Below, piece by piece: positions 35,579-48,086 of a stretch of 64,000 nucleotides of DNA. The notes under the pieces are model-generated. The model was not told the DNA's origin and made no database searches. It was given only the letters and a program-made list of their open reading frames with translations. Positions within the stretch are counted from its first letter, which is position 1. Every line of letters starts with the position of its first letter. A program made the translations under genes and the position numbers. The DNA is from Patiria miniata (lineage: Eukaryota; Echinodermata; Asteroidea; Valvatida; Asterinidae): assembly GCF_015706575.1 (NCBI RefSeq), contig NW_024037051.1:12993016-13057015 (forward strand), read 5' to 3'.

Positions 35579-36046
35579 CAAGGGGTTAACCTTACATTTT
35601 AGCAAAGTTGGGAAAATAAGATGTTTCTGGAAAATTGCAGCTTGTAAGGGGTTAACCTTGCATTTTTAGTAAAATTTAGATGTTTATGAAACATTTCAAA
35701 TTGTAAGGGGTGAACCCTGCATTTTTTTTAGCGAAATTGGGCAAAATCAGATCTTTCTGAAAAATTTCAGATTGTAAGGGGTTAACCTTGCTTTTGTAGT
35801 AAAATTTGGCAAAATAAGATGTGTATGAAAAATTTCAAATTGTAAGGGGTGAACCTTGCATTTTTTAGCAAAATAGGGCAAAATCAGATTTGTATGAAAA
35901 ATCAAAAATTGTAAGGGGTTAACCTCTGCCAAATTAGGGCAAAATCAGATGTTTCTGGAAATTTGCAGATTGAAAGGGGTTAACCTTGCATTTTAGCAAA
36001 ATTCGGCAAAATCAGATGTTTCTGGAAAATTTCAGATGTAAGGGAT
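35579..36046 (+). repeat. 70-bp satellite array 4 (+)
   Basis: About six to seven plus-oriented monomers lie between unit U copy 3 and element E3. The last monomer is cut after gtaagggat and resumes at 42678 (tatccttgc). Confidence 0.9.
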
Positions 36047-37879
36047 TATTCTCAGACTACGCACAAAACCACGCATTGAAACAATGACTTGACTTTTTGG
36101 CATAGTTTTTGAGCCGCTATTTTATTTCTCCATGGTCAATATTTAACTTGATTAAATGGCAGTGAATACCTTGATAAACTATACTGGAACAATTAAAATT
36201 ATCTTTCGATTTACTTAAAGTTATTTGCGTAAACATTTCGGCACGCTTGCCATAAAACGGGGCACGCTTGCCCCTCCTTGCCATGCTTGGCATCACTGGG
36301 CCCAAAACCTTGGCACGCTTGCCAACCATTCACTAGCCCCACCAGAACAAGTGGGTGCTAGCCAAAGTGTTTTTTAGTTTTGTCACGTGACTTGAATATA
36401 TGCAAAACTTACTTAATAAATTGGAAAAGCACCCCGATTTGGTCCACCGCTCGTAGCTACGGTTGGCATGCCCCATCAGTACAAATGGGTGCTTGGCGTA
36501 CTTTTTTACAAAGAGTAAACACAACCTGTTAAATGTTTAACGTCCAAATTCCAAGTCTTACTTCAGAACTAAATACCCAAGTTGTTTATTTAGTTTGAAT
36601 TGAGGCACTGCCCGTCGCTCCCAGGACCTTACTGCCATTTTTAAATTCGTAAAATATGGCGGATGAAGGGGAGGAGGTGGGTTTATTTTTGATGTAGCGG
36701 TCTCAAAAAGCTACGCCGAACTGGCCTTTCTTGCCCCAAATGCACTTAGCGCGTCAATGCGCGCACGTGAACTTAATACATTTGTACCAACTTAGCAAAA
36801 AGCATCCATCCTTATGCCAAGAACATCGCTTTTGGCTTTATGCCATCAGGGGGCGGCAAACTGCAATTAGGCCAATCGATATGTTTACTTTTCCTACACC
36901 ATAGCAACCATCAGCTGATAAAAGAAAGTGTAGGACTCAACTGTGCGTTTGTGGAGAATAATGTATTTTATCTTTCAGTGATAAAATGAATTATTCTCAG
37001 ACTACGCACAAAACCACGCATTGAAACAATGACTTGACTTTTTGGCATAGTTTTTGAGCCGCTATTTTATTTCTCCATGGTCAATATTTAACTTGATTAA
37101 ATGGCAGTGAATACCTTGATAAACTATACTGGAACAATTAAAATTATCTTTCGATTTACTTAAAGTTATTTGCGTAAACATTTCGGCACGCTTGCCATAA
37201 AACGGGGCACGCTTGCCCCTCCTTGCCATGCTTGGCATCACTGGGCCCAAAACCTTGGCACGCTTGCCAACCATTCACTAGCCCCACCAGAACAAGTGGG
37301 TGCTAGCCAAAGTGTTTTTTAGTTTTGTCACGTGACTTGAATATATGCAAAACTTACTTAATAAATTGGAAAAGCACCCCGATTTGGTCCACCGCTCGTA
37401 GCTACGGTTGGCATGCCCCATCAGTACAAATGGGTGCTTGGCGTACTTTTTTACAAAGAGTAAACACAACCTGTTAAATGTTTAACGTCCAAATTCCAAG
37501 TCTTACTTCAGAACTAAATACCCAAGTTGTTTATTTAGTTTGAATTGAGGCACTGCCCGTCGCTCCCAGGACCTTACTGCCAAACGCGCAACGCGCGCCC
37601 CACTGGGACGACTGAGGCAGCACACCTAGAGCCCAACCCCGACGAGTGAATTAAACACAAACAGTGGAGTGTGTAGCAACGGAATGAAATTACCTGAAAT
37701 CGTAGTTGTAATGAGTTGCCATTATTACCACCACAAGATAAAAACAGACCACCCATTGCTTGGAAATGCCTTTGTAGCATGCAAAGTATTAGCATGCAGA
37801 TAAAACTTTCAGGAAAAAGAACCCTGGCCAGTTATTGTAAATAGTGCAATCTCCAACTGCTTGTTTTGTAGAATGAGCC

Positions 37880-39600
37880 CAACTTGCGAATATCCTTGGC
37901 ATACTTGCCACAAACACTTTGAGATGCTTGCTCAAACCCTTACTTGTAAACATGGTTGTATAATAAAATATGCTGCAATACATTTTGAAGAATAATGGAT
38001 ACCATTGTTGCAATGTTTAAGTGCAACCCCTGACCATTGGTTTTAAAGAATCAGTTTTCATTGGAAATGTCCTTGGCACAACTGCCCCAGAAACTTGGGC
38101 ATGCTTGCCCAAACAATCAATAGAACACATGGATACGTAAGAATAACTGCCACCATGGCAAGCATCGCAGCCTCTGGCATTGGTTTCAAAGTGTCAGTTC
38201 AATTGTGAAACATCCTATTGCACGCTTACCCCAAAACTTTGGCATTCTTGCCCAATCAACCCACTGCTTGGTAACATGTACCGTTGTAAAATGCAAATTA
38301 AACATAGATAACACATTGAGAAATAATGTACACCCTCACTGCATAATGGCAATAAGATCAAACTGCAACCACTGTACTCAAAGACTGAATGAAAATTTTA
38401 AATGTCCTTGGCACGCTTGCCCCATCAACTTGGGCATGCTGGCCCAAACCATTCATTACTTGGAAATTATAAAATGCAAAGTAAACCTACAAAAAATAAA
38501 TTTAGGAATGATGGACGCCATCACTGCATAACCCTTGCTTGTACATACGGTTGTAAAATATAACATGCAGATATGCATATCAAAGAATAATGGATAACAT
38601 TATTGCAATAATTAAGAGCAAACTCTTGACCATTGGTTTTAAAGAATCAGTTGAAATGGGAAGTATCCTTTACACACCCGCCCCAGAAACTTGGGCATGC
38701 TTGCCCAAAACAATCAATAGAATGCAACTATACTTAAGAATAACTGATACTTTTATGGCAAGAATTGCAAACTCAGACCACTGGACTTCAAGATTGAGTT
38801 CAAATTGTAATTCCTTGGTACACTTAATTGCCCCAAAACTTGGGCATGCCTTCCACAACAACCCACTGGTTCGAAACATAAAGTTACAAAATGCAATCAG
38901 CCCACGTCTTGGAAATATGTGTAGTTATAAAATGCAAAATAAACATACAGATATGGCGACAAGTTCAAACTGCGACCACTGGACACAAAGATTGAATTCA
39001 AATTGTAAATATCCTTGGCACGCTTGCCCCAACAACTTGGGTTTATTTGCCCAAATATAATGTAAACCACCATTGCATAATACAGCAAGTTCAAACTACC
39101 ATCACTAAACTCAAAGATTGTATTCAAATTGTACATATCCTTGGCATGCTTGCCCCCAAAATCCTGGACATGCTTGCCCAAACAATCCATTGCCTGGAAA
39201 CAATGTAGAGTGCAAAATATACACGCAGACAATATAATTGAGGAAAGATCAATGCCTTTTCTTTTTCTTTTTCTTTTTAGATATATATTGCAACATGTGT
39301 TACTCTGACCATTTTTTTCAAAGAATGAGTTCAATTATAAACATCCATGACACGTTTTGTCACCACTACTTGGGCATGTTTGCCCGAACAAAACCCATGA
39401 AACACGGTTGTAAGAATGTTAATTAAGTACGCAGAGATAAATTGAGGAAGATGAACATCACTATTACAACAAATTCATACGCTAGTCTTACCATTCAAAG
39501 AATGCGCTAATAACTGCAGAAATCATTAGCATGCTTGCCAGAAAATCATGGGTACGCTTACACAAACAATCCATCACTTGGAAACACGGAGGTAAGATGT
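37880..39600. repeat. ~190-bp degenerate tandem repeat inside E3
   Basis: About ten units, spaced roughly 140-260 bases, each carry ccttggcacgcttgcccc followed closely by TTGGGCATGCTTGCCCAA, a perfect small palindrome with a 7-bp stem, and then aacaatc.a.tgcttgg. Degenerate copies of the same words lie in the E3 B repeats (36240-36325, 37185-37270). Open frames here are short and repetitive. Confidence 0.7.
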
Positions 39601-42367
39601 AAGGTAAACTTGCAGAAAATGCACGCGATAAAACATTTAGGGTAGCAATCATTATTCAACTTGCTCAGAACATGGCTAAACAGATGCCCTCAAATATGGC
39701 ATGAAGGGCTAGCATGATGTTATCAAGATTGAAGTAAAACTATATCTCCAAATCAAGGTTGCGCTCCTGATCTAGCTTGCAATTAAGTGCAGAACCATTT
39801 AGGTCAATATGTTCATCATACAAATCCCATAAATCGATGTATACATTCAGAAGCTTGCAATCCTAATGCCCCAACAATAAAACTGGCAAATGTTGGCCCA
39901 CAAAGTGTTTGAAGTCCAAAATAAGCAAATGGGGGCAAATACATAATTAAAATGTTGTATGTATACATGTCAAAAGTATCAGCTTCCAATTGTGATTACC
40001 TTTAATTCATCAGGCTCATCTTGAAATCATGACATTTAGCTATCATTGCTCCTAGGAAAGGCGAAAACCCAATAAAAAACCCATCTTTGTGGGAAAAATT
40101 GGGGAAAATTCCTTTCCGGCCCCTGAATCGGCGACCAAGTTTCTTTTTGGACTCTAGGAGCAAAACTGTAAGTATTAATATGAAGAGTTTGAGATACACG
40201 TAGATGGGCAGCATCCCTTTTCTTACTTCCATGGCATCAAATATTATATTTAAAGTATTAATACACCTTGAAAAAAGCTATGCACCACCGCAATGCACTA
40301 CTTTGAATCAATATGCTGGGTACTCTCCTGGTTACCTTTGGAAACCTGTACCATACAAAAGCAGCCATGTCTAATATACGCCCACCTACACCAAAATTCT
40401 AAGGGGTGGATTCAAACTTGAAAATGTGTTATGGTGCATATACCTTGGAAATTATACTATGTATACATGTGCCAGAATGTGTCCAACCAAAATTATCAAT
40501 TCCTTGTTGATATTTACAATGCTTACCAAAATTCAAACCATACATGATGTTAAAGATCTGATCTGGGTCAATCAGCCGCCGTATTTGCTACACTGTAACA
40601 CGCGTGGTTAAAATATTAGAAACATTCCTAAATCACATCAGTGACACAATACACTTGTGTCTTAAAGACCACCAGGAATATTACTTTTCATGCTTCTTCT
40701 GAATGTATCAGGAAACATCTATTGCATCCTATGCTGATTAAATTCAAACAGATGTCTGTAGAAATTAACAGATCATGTTCGCAAAGTAGAAGTATGCGAC
40801 TCCTTCTGTGTTAAGGCAGTTTCCTGATGAGTGCATTTAATTCGGCAACAGTTGATATTCTGCACGTTACCAAGTTGCTGAGCGATCATCAGTAACCCAC
40901 CGACCTTGCTATAGGCTTCCGAACTTGGAAGACAACCCGCAGAGTATTCAATGGTAAAAGTTCCTGTCCCCAACCAATTTGCAGCGTCCGCCTTGCCGTG
41001 GCATCCTGTAAAAAACAATACTCAAAGCAGCAGCTATCCATTTCATATTTTTCTTTTCTTTTTAAACATGCGTTTATTTATTTAGGCCCTATTTATAATT
41101 TATAAATTTATTTGATTATATTGGAATTTTACCATTGCGCCCATGAAGGGAGGAGAATGGTCAGGTTATAGGCCCTAGGCCTATTTATTTTTGTAGAAAC
41201 AGATGAAGAAAGAATCAGCTATAGGCCTAGGCCTACTCAGATTTAATAAAATTCCAGCACTCGCCCGGAAAATTACTTGCTTGGTTCCAATAGTTTACTA
41301 TAGAAAAATGGAACAAACTCACTGCAGGCAAATAATTAGGAGGCTCCATCAAAATGTATCTGAGTATGAGTAGCCTTTCTCCCCCATATTCCGAATGACT
41401 GAATTTTAACCAGATCTGCCAAAATTTGTCAACACTGATAAGGGACATTGAATTCAAACATCATCTTTTTCGGACATTTATTTCAGTTGTCATTCAACTT
41501 CACAACAATTATAGTCGGTCCATCTTAATTGTACCATTCAATTATCTTGGCCCTACTCAAATATCAATCCAGCACGATCGATTCATTCTCGCCTACGGTA
41601 TGGTTGGCAGTGAGGCCGAGCCTCTTTGAATCACGGGTGCGGAGCCCCAAAAACTTCACACTAAACTACACAGCAACACTGACAAAAATTGGCCCGAAAC
41701 CAGGGCTATAATTGGAAAATTCTCACCTCGAATTCCATCCATGATAGCATGTTTGCGCATGATGTCCAATACTGTATAAACGCAGGAAAAAATCCCGGGA
41801 CCTGGACGTCATGAACAGCGTTCAGGCCTGCATATAGACGTGGTTTCACACTGCACTCCCGCGTTTCCGCGGCCAAGCATGCCGTGAACCTCAGCCGGTA
41901 CCGGGTGGACTGAAATCTAGGCGGGGGATTCGCCGACCGTACTCCGCCGGTCATAACGTTGCGTACTTCAGTATTCGTAGACTAACGACAGAACATGATT
42001 CAAGCACACAAGCTTCACTGATGGACTAATCACGATCTCCAAAACCTCACCAAGAGGTTGAACAAATAACTGAAAGTTCAAGTCAGCTGAAGAAACGCAC
42101 ATGAAGTAAATTAAGTACGATCTGTCTGATGATTTAGCAGACTGCAGTCACCAGGTGTAGGGCCCACTCTGCTCAGCGTACGGCATCACGCCCACGGCTG
42201 GGCGAAGCATCGAAATGACGAAAAGTTGCAAAAACTCACAAGATCACTGCAGCCAGTTGTATAACAAAAATCATATACCATCCCGGAGACAATTCACCAA
42301 ACGATGTTCAATTATGAACGAAACACCCATGGAAATATAAGCGAAAAACGAAATATTCCCGGAGAAA
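39601..42367. other. Remainder of E3 interior, no gene seen
   Basis: No ORF over about 110 codons and no recognised domain in either strand. The sequence is unique within this window, and its presence inside E3 may reflect captured host DNA. Short GGCCTA-rich words occur around 41175-41235. Confidence 0.45.
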
Positions 42368-42677
42368 TTTATTTTTGATGTAGCGGTCTCAAAAAGCTAC
42401 GCCGAACTGGCCTTTCTTGCCCCAAATGCACTTAGCGCGTCAATGCGCGCACGTGAACTTAATACATTTGTACCAACTTAGCAAAAAGCATCCATCCTTA
42501 TGCCAAGAACATCGCTTTTGGCTTTATGCCATCAGGGGGCGGCAAACTGCAATTAGGCCAATCGATATGTTTACTTTTCCTACACCATAGCAACCATCAG
42601 CTGATAAAAGAAAGTGTAGGACTCAACTGTGCGTTTGTGGAGAATAATGTATTTTATCTTTCAGTGATAAAATGAAT

Positions 42678-43777
42678 TATCCTTGCTTTTTTAGTGATAT
42701 TTGGCAAAGTTAGATGTTAATGAGAAATTTCAAATTGTGAAGGGTTAAGATTGCATTTTTTTAAGAGCAAAATAGGGCAAAATCAGATGTTTCTGGAACA
42801 TTTCAAATTGTAAGGGGTTAACCTTGCTTTTTAAGTGATATTTGGCAAAGTAAGATGTGAATGAAAATTTTCAAATTGTAAGGGGTTAACCTTGCTTTTT
42901 TAGTAAAATTGGGCAAATTTAAATGTTTATGAAAAATCTCAAATTGTAAGGGGTGAACCTTTTATTTTTAGCGAAATTGGGCAAAATCAGATCTTTCTTG
43001 AAAATTTCAGATTGTAAGGGGTTAGGCCTTACCTTGCTTTTTTAGTGATATTTGGCAAAATAAGATGTGGATGAAAAATGTCAGATTGTAAGGGGTTCAC
43101 CTTGCATTTTTAGCAAAATTGGGAAAAATCAGATTTGTATGAAAAATCAAAAATTGTCAGAGGTTAACCTTTGCCCAATTAGGGCAAAATCAGATGTTTC
43201 AGGAAAATTGCAGATTGAAAGGGGTTAACCTGGCATTTTTAGCAAAACTGGGCAATATCATATTTTTATGAAAAATCTCAAATTGTAAGGGGTGAACCTT
43301 GCATTTTTTAGAAAAATAGGGCAAAATCAGGTGTTTATGAAAAATGTCAGATTATTAGGGGTTCACCTTGCATTTTTAGCAAAATTGGGAAAAATCAGAT
43401 TTGTATGAAAAATCAAAAATTGTAAGGGGTTAACCTTTCCCCAATTAGGGCAAAATCAGATGTTTCTGGAAAATTGCAGATTGAAAGGGGTTAACCTGGC
43501 ATTTTTAGCAAAATTGGGCTACATCAGATTTTTATGAAAAATCTCAAATTGTAAGGGGTGAACCTTGCATTTTTAGCAAAATTGGGCAAAATCAGATGTT
43601 TCTGAAAAATTTTAGATGTAGGGGGTTAACCTTGCTTTTTTTAAAGTAAAATTGGGCAAATTTTAATGTGCATGAAACATTTCAAATTGTTAGGGGTTAA
43701 CCTTGCATTTTTTAGCAAAATACGGCAAAACCAGGTGTTCATGAAAGATTTCAGATTGTAAAGGGTTCACCTTGCAT
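42678..43777 (+). repeat. 70-bp satellite array 5 (+)
   Basis: This is the continuation of array 4 after E3, about 15 monomers. It is cut by E4 within the poly-T of a monomer (ttgcat|ttttagc) and resumes at 49651. Confidence 0.9.
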
Positions 43778-44384
43778 TACACTCAGACACGAATACATGT
43801 ACAATCAAAACATCATTAACCAATACATTGGATTTGCCGCAGCCTGAATGTGTTTATTAAATCTTCATGCCAAATCAAAGCATGTTTTGTTTTCCGTTTT
43901 ACCATACCGCACCACCAACATAAATAGACGGCCAGATACCAGTCTTTCATTGCTGAAATCCTTTGGGCAAACTGACTCTTACAAACCATTGGGTTGATCA
44001 GACCCACCGAACCTGGGGTACATAACCGGGCCCCCACTCCGGATCCACTTTAAACCGTACCTGGGGTAATAACGGTCCCCCACTCCGAAAACCACCTGTG
44101 GTATATCCACGCCCCTTCTAAATTGCTCCGTAATTGATAGGACACTTGTAGAAACTTTTAAAGTAATTGCCTTAATTGAAACACAAAGTTCGCTGGCATA
44201 AATAATTGGAATGCTTCGCGGTCGGAACCGACTTCGTGGAAGCAAACCCTAGCCGGCACAGGCTGGGTTATTGTTGTAAAGGTTTGGAATTAAACAATTA
44301 TAAATCACTGTCAACACATTTCACTGGACAGGCTCAGCGACCCTGGAATATGGCTTGCCGAACCCTGTCCCACGACCACAGTCG

Positions 44385-44592
44385 CGCTTTCCCACACTTT
44401 TTACGGAGTGAAAAAACCCTCAAGGTAAACCCACTCTTCCTGTTTGCCAAAATGAAGAGTCAAAATCCCGTTGGGAAAAACTCCGCAAAGAAGCGCCGAG
44501 AAACCGCTAAGTGGCAGCAAAAGTCTTCAGAGCACTTACATCCGAATACTTCGGATAATTAATACTTAAAGGCGGCGAAGGGGAGGAGGCGG
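44385..44592. other. A2-B2 spacer of E4 with CT-rich tract
   Basis: Adjoining A2, the minus strand reads CCGCCTCCTCCCCTTC, almost the same as the tract in the same position in E3 (CCCACCTCCTCCCCTTC at 36665-36681) and similar to CCCTCCTCCCACCCC in E2 (57303-57317). The rest has no recognised feature. Confidence 0.6.
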
Positions 44593-45497
44593 GATAACGA
44601 TGTTTCCACATTCAGTTACTGCAACGAAGTGGTCTTCTCCACGTGACAACAGCCCACACCTTGCCTCTGTCTAACCACGTTGCTGCTGGGCTAGCCAATC
44701 CGCTCATTAATGCATTATTCATGATCTCCAATAAATCATTAAACATAAAAACCATTCGAGCTGCGTGTAAGATATTTTATCGTTCAGTCGATAAAATTGA
44801 TTACACTCAGACACGAATACATGTACAATCAAAACATCATTAACCAATACATTGGATTTGCCGCAGCCTGAATGTGTTTATTAAATCTTCATGCCAAATC
44901 AAAGCATGTTTTGTTTTCCGTTTTACCATACCGCACCACCAACATAAATAGACGGCCAGATACCAGTCTTTCATTGCTGAAATCCTTTGGGCAAACTGAC
45001 TCTTACAAACCATTGGGTTGATCAGACCCACCGAACCTGGGGTACATAACCGGGCCCCCACTCCGGATCCACTTTAAACCGTACCTGGGGTAATAACGGT
45101 CCCCCACTCCGAAAACCACCTGTGGTATATCCACGCCCCTTCTAAATTGCTCCGTAATTGATAGGACACTTGTAGAAACTTTTAAAGTAATTGCCTTAAT
45201 TGAAACACAAAGTTCGCTGGCATAAATAATTGGAATGCTTCGCGGTCGGAACCGACTTCGTGGAAGCAAACCCTAGCCGGCACAGGCTGGGTTATTGTTG
45301 TAAAGGTTTGGAATTAAACAATTATAAATCACTGTCAACACATTTCACTGGACAGGCTCAGCGACCCTGGAGTATGGCTTGCCGAACCCTGTCCCACGAC
45401 CACAGTCGGCGCCACCCGCGCACTAGGGCGCGGCCCAAGGGACGAAGGACAGCCACCCCAAAGCGAGCAGTCCAGGGAAATGAAATTGTAGTCATCT

Positions 45498-46028
45498 TTA
45501 ATAATAAAAACTACGCAAAAGACCATTTATGCAAGACTGCAGGTTGTCCTTAAATAACCGAGTACCTTCCGGGGACAAATGAACTCCATCAAAGTGGAAA
45601 AGCTGAGAAGGACATGACTCAAACTGAGGATGATGTAAAATGTACGCATTCAGTCTGTAAGCCATAGCCCTGGCCCATTTATTCAATGTGAGTCGTTTTT
45701 TATTGATACTGGCATTGGACTGTGCGCCGTAATAAAAGAGCCTTGGTAGAATATCGGACCAAACCAGGCAGACAGATGGATAACCAGTCCTGAACTCTTC
45801 CATGAGTAACCTAATACGCTGGCGCATACAAAAAGTATCAATGGAAACAAGGTCATTAGTACCTAGGTGTATTATTACGACCGTAGGAGCCACGCCATGA
45901 GCCATAGCATCAAGGCGGCTTACCAGTGGGAGAAAATTGCCTATCCCAGCCCCACCTTTTCCCATCCAGTGTATTTGTGCCTCGCAATCCATGTTCGTCT
46001 GAGCTCTGCGAATAATAGAATCACCCAC
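45498..46028 (-). CDS. SGNH (GDSL-like) hydrolase of element E4
   Basis: The open frame of about 176 codons carries all the SGNH family blocks: GDSIIRR (Ser4), an internal Gly region (GAGIGN), HLGTND (Asn58) and FDGVHLSPEG (Asp147, His150). SGNH proteins are esterases or lipases, and such domains occur in Ngaro and some CR1-type retroelements, where their role is unknown. The frame is open further upstream (CTDTVWIV before the GDS block). A pyrimidine-rich stretch ending tatgtacag lies just there and could be a splice acceptor, so the true N-terminus is uncertain. It is in the same frame as the RT ORF but separated from it by 462 bases with stops. The catalytic residues are intact. Confidence 0.8.
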   Translation of the reverse strand: MGDSIIRRAQTNMDCEAQIHWMGKGGAGIGNFLPLVSRLDAMAHGVAPTVVIIHLGTNDLVSIDTFCMRQRIRLLMEEFRTGYPSVCLVWSDILPRLFYYGAQSNASINKKRLTLNKWARAMAYRLNAYILHHPQFESCPSQLFHFDGVHLSPEGTRLFKDNLQSCINGLLRSFYY

Positions 46029-46490
46029 GATCCAAACTGTATCTGTACATAGTGATAAAATTAAAAAAGAAATTTTCGCGGCATGACCATGCAGTTACTC
46101 CAGGAAAATGACACAGCGGAATTGTTGTACAGGTATAGGTGTTGACCGCATCCAAACGCCAACGACCGATAATTTGGAACTGCAGTTAGGGGCCCTGAAA
46201 GTTGCGGTCGTAATGCAATAAACGTGTCCGTACGGGACAGATACAAGAAATCTGTAGTTGGGTCTGGAAATTATTTACTTTGGAATTAGCCCACAACTGA
46301 TTGATAAGTTTCTATAGTAAAAGAGACTATATAGACCCAGTAATGAAAAATATACCCTAAATTCACAAATGACTCCAAACGTCTCTGGTAAAACATTGGT
46401 AGATCGGTGTGTAGGAAAATTAAGAAATATTTTCAATCCGACCGATACTTGTCGATAATTGGGCGATAAAAAGGCGATAATAATTGTCGG

Positions 46491-48086
46491 TTACTGACTG
46501 AGATGGAAAGCGGGAAGAGGCGTCATGGACAGTTCCGCACTCGGTGCGGCCTGTCGAAAACGATCCATCTGGAAACGTGATAGAGAGTCAGCAATAACAT
46601 TGAATCGACCGGGAACATGGACCGCCTTGAAAGAAATATTATGGCATAGACACTGACAGACGAATGAACGGACTAGCTGCATAAGTTTGTCACATCGCGA
46701 CGATTGCTTGTTAATGATATGAACTACAGCGCTGTTGTCAGTGCGGAATATGACTTTGCGATTTGCGAGAAATGACCCCCAGCAATAAACAGCTACGACC
46801 AAAGGATAGAATTCTAAGTATGCTATAGACAGAGGTGACTGACCTATCGATTCGGGCCATCTCCCTTGAAACCACTTCCCTTGGAAGTACGCCCCGTACC
46901 CTATACTACCGGCGGCATCTGTGTAAAGCTCAAGTGTGTCACTTGACTCCCAGCCATTAGTCAGAAACGGAGAAACCCCATTAAAATGGTCAAGGAAATA
47001 AAGCCACATCATGAGGTCCATTTTAGCCCCATGATTAAGGCGCACCTTGTGATGCGGCTGAGATAAACCCCGGGTTAAAGCGATGAGTCGCCGCAGAAAT
47101 GCACGTCCCGGAGCGACCGCTTTACACACAAAGTTAAGGGAGCCTACCAGGGATTGTACTTCCACCAATGTTAGCTTAGATTGGCGCAGTGCCTTGGAAA
47201 GTTGTTGGCGAAGAGCCTGCACCTTTAACTCAGGAACTCTAACCTGCTGTTGTTGAGAGTCTAAATCTAAGCCTAGATAAGTAATTGTTTGCGATGGGCC
47301 CGCTGTTTTCTCTTCAGCAATTGGTACCCCCAAACGCGCACACACCACTTTAAAAGCTTGGAGTGAATCATGACATGCATTTAGAGAATGGCCAACAAAA
47401 AGAAAGTCGTCCAAATAGTGGGTTATTAGCGATGTGGTGGCCATCTGTTTGGTCATGAACTCAAGGAAAGTGCTAAATGTTTCGAACAGAGAGCAAGATA
47501 TGGAACAGCCCATCGGTAAACATCTATCATAGTAATACAACCCTTGAAACGTAAACCCAAGTAGTTCATAGTCAGATGGGGCTACTGGGAGTAAACGGAA
47601 TGCAGACTTTATGTCCGATTTTGCCAGCCAGGCGTTGGGTCCTGCCTCCATGACTAATTCTACTGCCCTATCAAAAGTTGCATAATGTACGACACATTTG
47701 TCTTTGTGTATGTAATCATTGATAGATGTTCCTTCGGGATAGGATAAGTGGTGAATAAGTCGAAAGGAGTTGGGCTGTTGTTTAGGCACCAAGCCGATGG
47801 GGGAACACTGCAGATTGGGAAGTGGGGGTTTGTCAAAGGGACCCGCTACGCGACCTAAGCTAATTTCCTTATTGATCTTTTCAATGACTATTTTGGGCTG
47901 TTGTGAGGCGGAGGAAAGGCATTTCGCCTCACGCGACACACGGGGACCTTGGTAATGTAAAGTAAACCCCTCAGAAAATCCTACACGTAGTAATTCCGCC
48001 GCTCTAACATCGGGATAAACGGAAATCCATTCGGTTAAAATGTCAAATTTAATTGGGGTTGGAAGAACGAAAATTGTCTCCAGCAC
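46491..48086 (-). CDS. Reverse transcriptase-RNase H of element E4 (Ngaro/DIRS type)
   Basis: 531 codons, open throughout. RT: KSDIKSAF (catalytic Asp158), the PMGCSISCSLFE segment and the YLDD box (224-227). RNase H: LYTDAAGSIGYGAYF (Asp390), LEFYP (Glu425), RTDNSAV (Asp450) and HVPGRFNVIADSLSR (Asp500). This run of motifs is typical of DIRS- and Ngaro-type retrotransposons. It would copy the element RNA into DNA. The frame overlaps the end of gag by 38 bases in a different frame (a +1 or -2 shift), so it is probably expressed by frameshifting or reinitiation. No ATG lies at its beginning. No protease, integrase or DDE domain is present. All catalytic residues seem intact, so the enzyme may work. 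Confidence 0.9.
   Translation of the reverse strand: MLETIFVLPTPIKFDILTEWISVYPDVRAAELLRVGFSEGFTLHYQGPRVSREAKCLSSASQQPKIVIEKINKEISLGRVAGPFDKPPLPNLQCSPIGLVPKQQPNSFRLIHHLSYPEGTSINDYIHKDKCVVHYATFDRAVELVMEAGPNAWLAKSDIKSAFRLLPVAPSDYELLGFTFQGLYYYDRCLPMGCSISCSLFETFSTFLEFMTKQMATTSLITHYLDDFLFVGHSLNACHDSLQAFKVVCARLGVPIAEEKTAGPSQTITYLGLDLDSQQQQVRVPELKVQALRQQLSKALRQSKLTLVEVQSLVGSLNFVCKAVAPGRAFLRRLIALTRGLSQPHHKVRLNHGAKMDLMMWLYFLDHFNGVSPFLTNGWESSDTLELYTDAAGSIGYGAYFQGKWFQGRWPESIGQSPLSIAYLEFYPLVVAVYCWGSFLANRKVIFRTDNSAVVHIINKQSSRCDKLMQLVRSFVCQCLCHNISFKAVHVPGRFNVIADSLSRFQMDRFRQAAPSAELSMTPLPAFHLSQ

Larger units (their letters stand above)
36047..42677 (-). mobile_element. Element E3: noncoding split-direct-repeat element (6.63 kb)
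   Basis: Read on the minus strand, the order is A1 (42677-42368, 310 bp), interior, B1 (37582-36992, 591 bp), A2 (36991-36682), a 44-bp spacer and B2 (36637-36047). A1/A2 and B1/B2 appear identical by eye. A1 begins ATTC and then a perfect 8-bp hairpin (ATTTTATC/GATAAAAT). It splits a satellite monomer between T and T (ggat|tatcc) without a clear target duplication. This is the layout of Ngaro/PAT-type tyrosine-recombinase retrotransposons, but no RT, gag or recombinase ORF is present, so it is non-autonomous. B shares the GGCACGCTTGCC words found in the interior. Confidence 0.75.

Noticed and set aside
36300..36330. NFI-type sites in TTGGCACGCTTGCCAA words
   Set aside because: The spacing between half-sites is 6, not the 5 of the NFI consensus, and the words belong to a repeat family.
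44385..44562. Small basic protein encoded on the + strand of the E4 spacer
   Set aside because: The frame runs in from the B repeat on the antisense strand and is absent in the other B copy. No domain is visible.
45409..46490. Missing tyrosine recombinase hidden between RT and B1
   Set aside because: Apart from the SGNH ORF no open frame of useful length is present on the coding strand, and no R...H.xR...Y pattern was seen by eye.
46040..46496. Spliceosomal intron joining the RT ORF to the SGNH hydrolase
   Set aside because: There is a plausible acceptor (tatgtacag), but the only donor-like site at the RT end gives the wrong phase.
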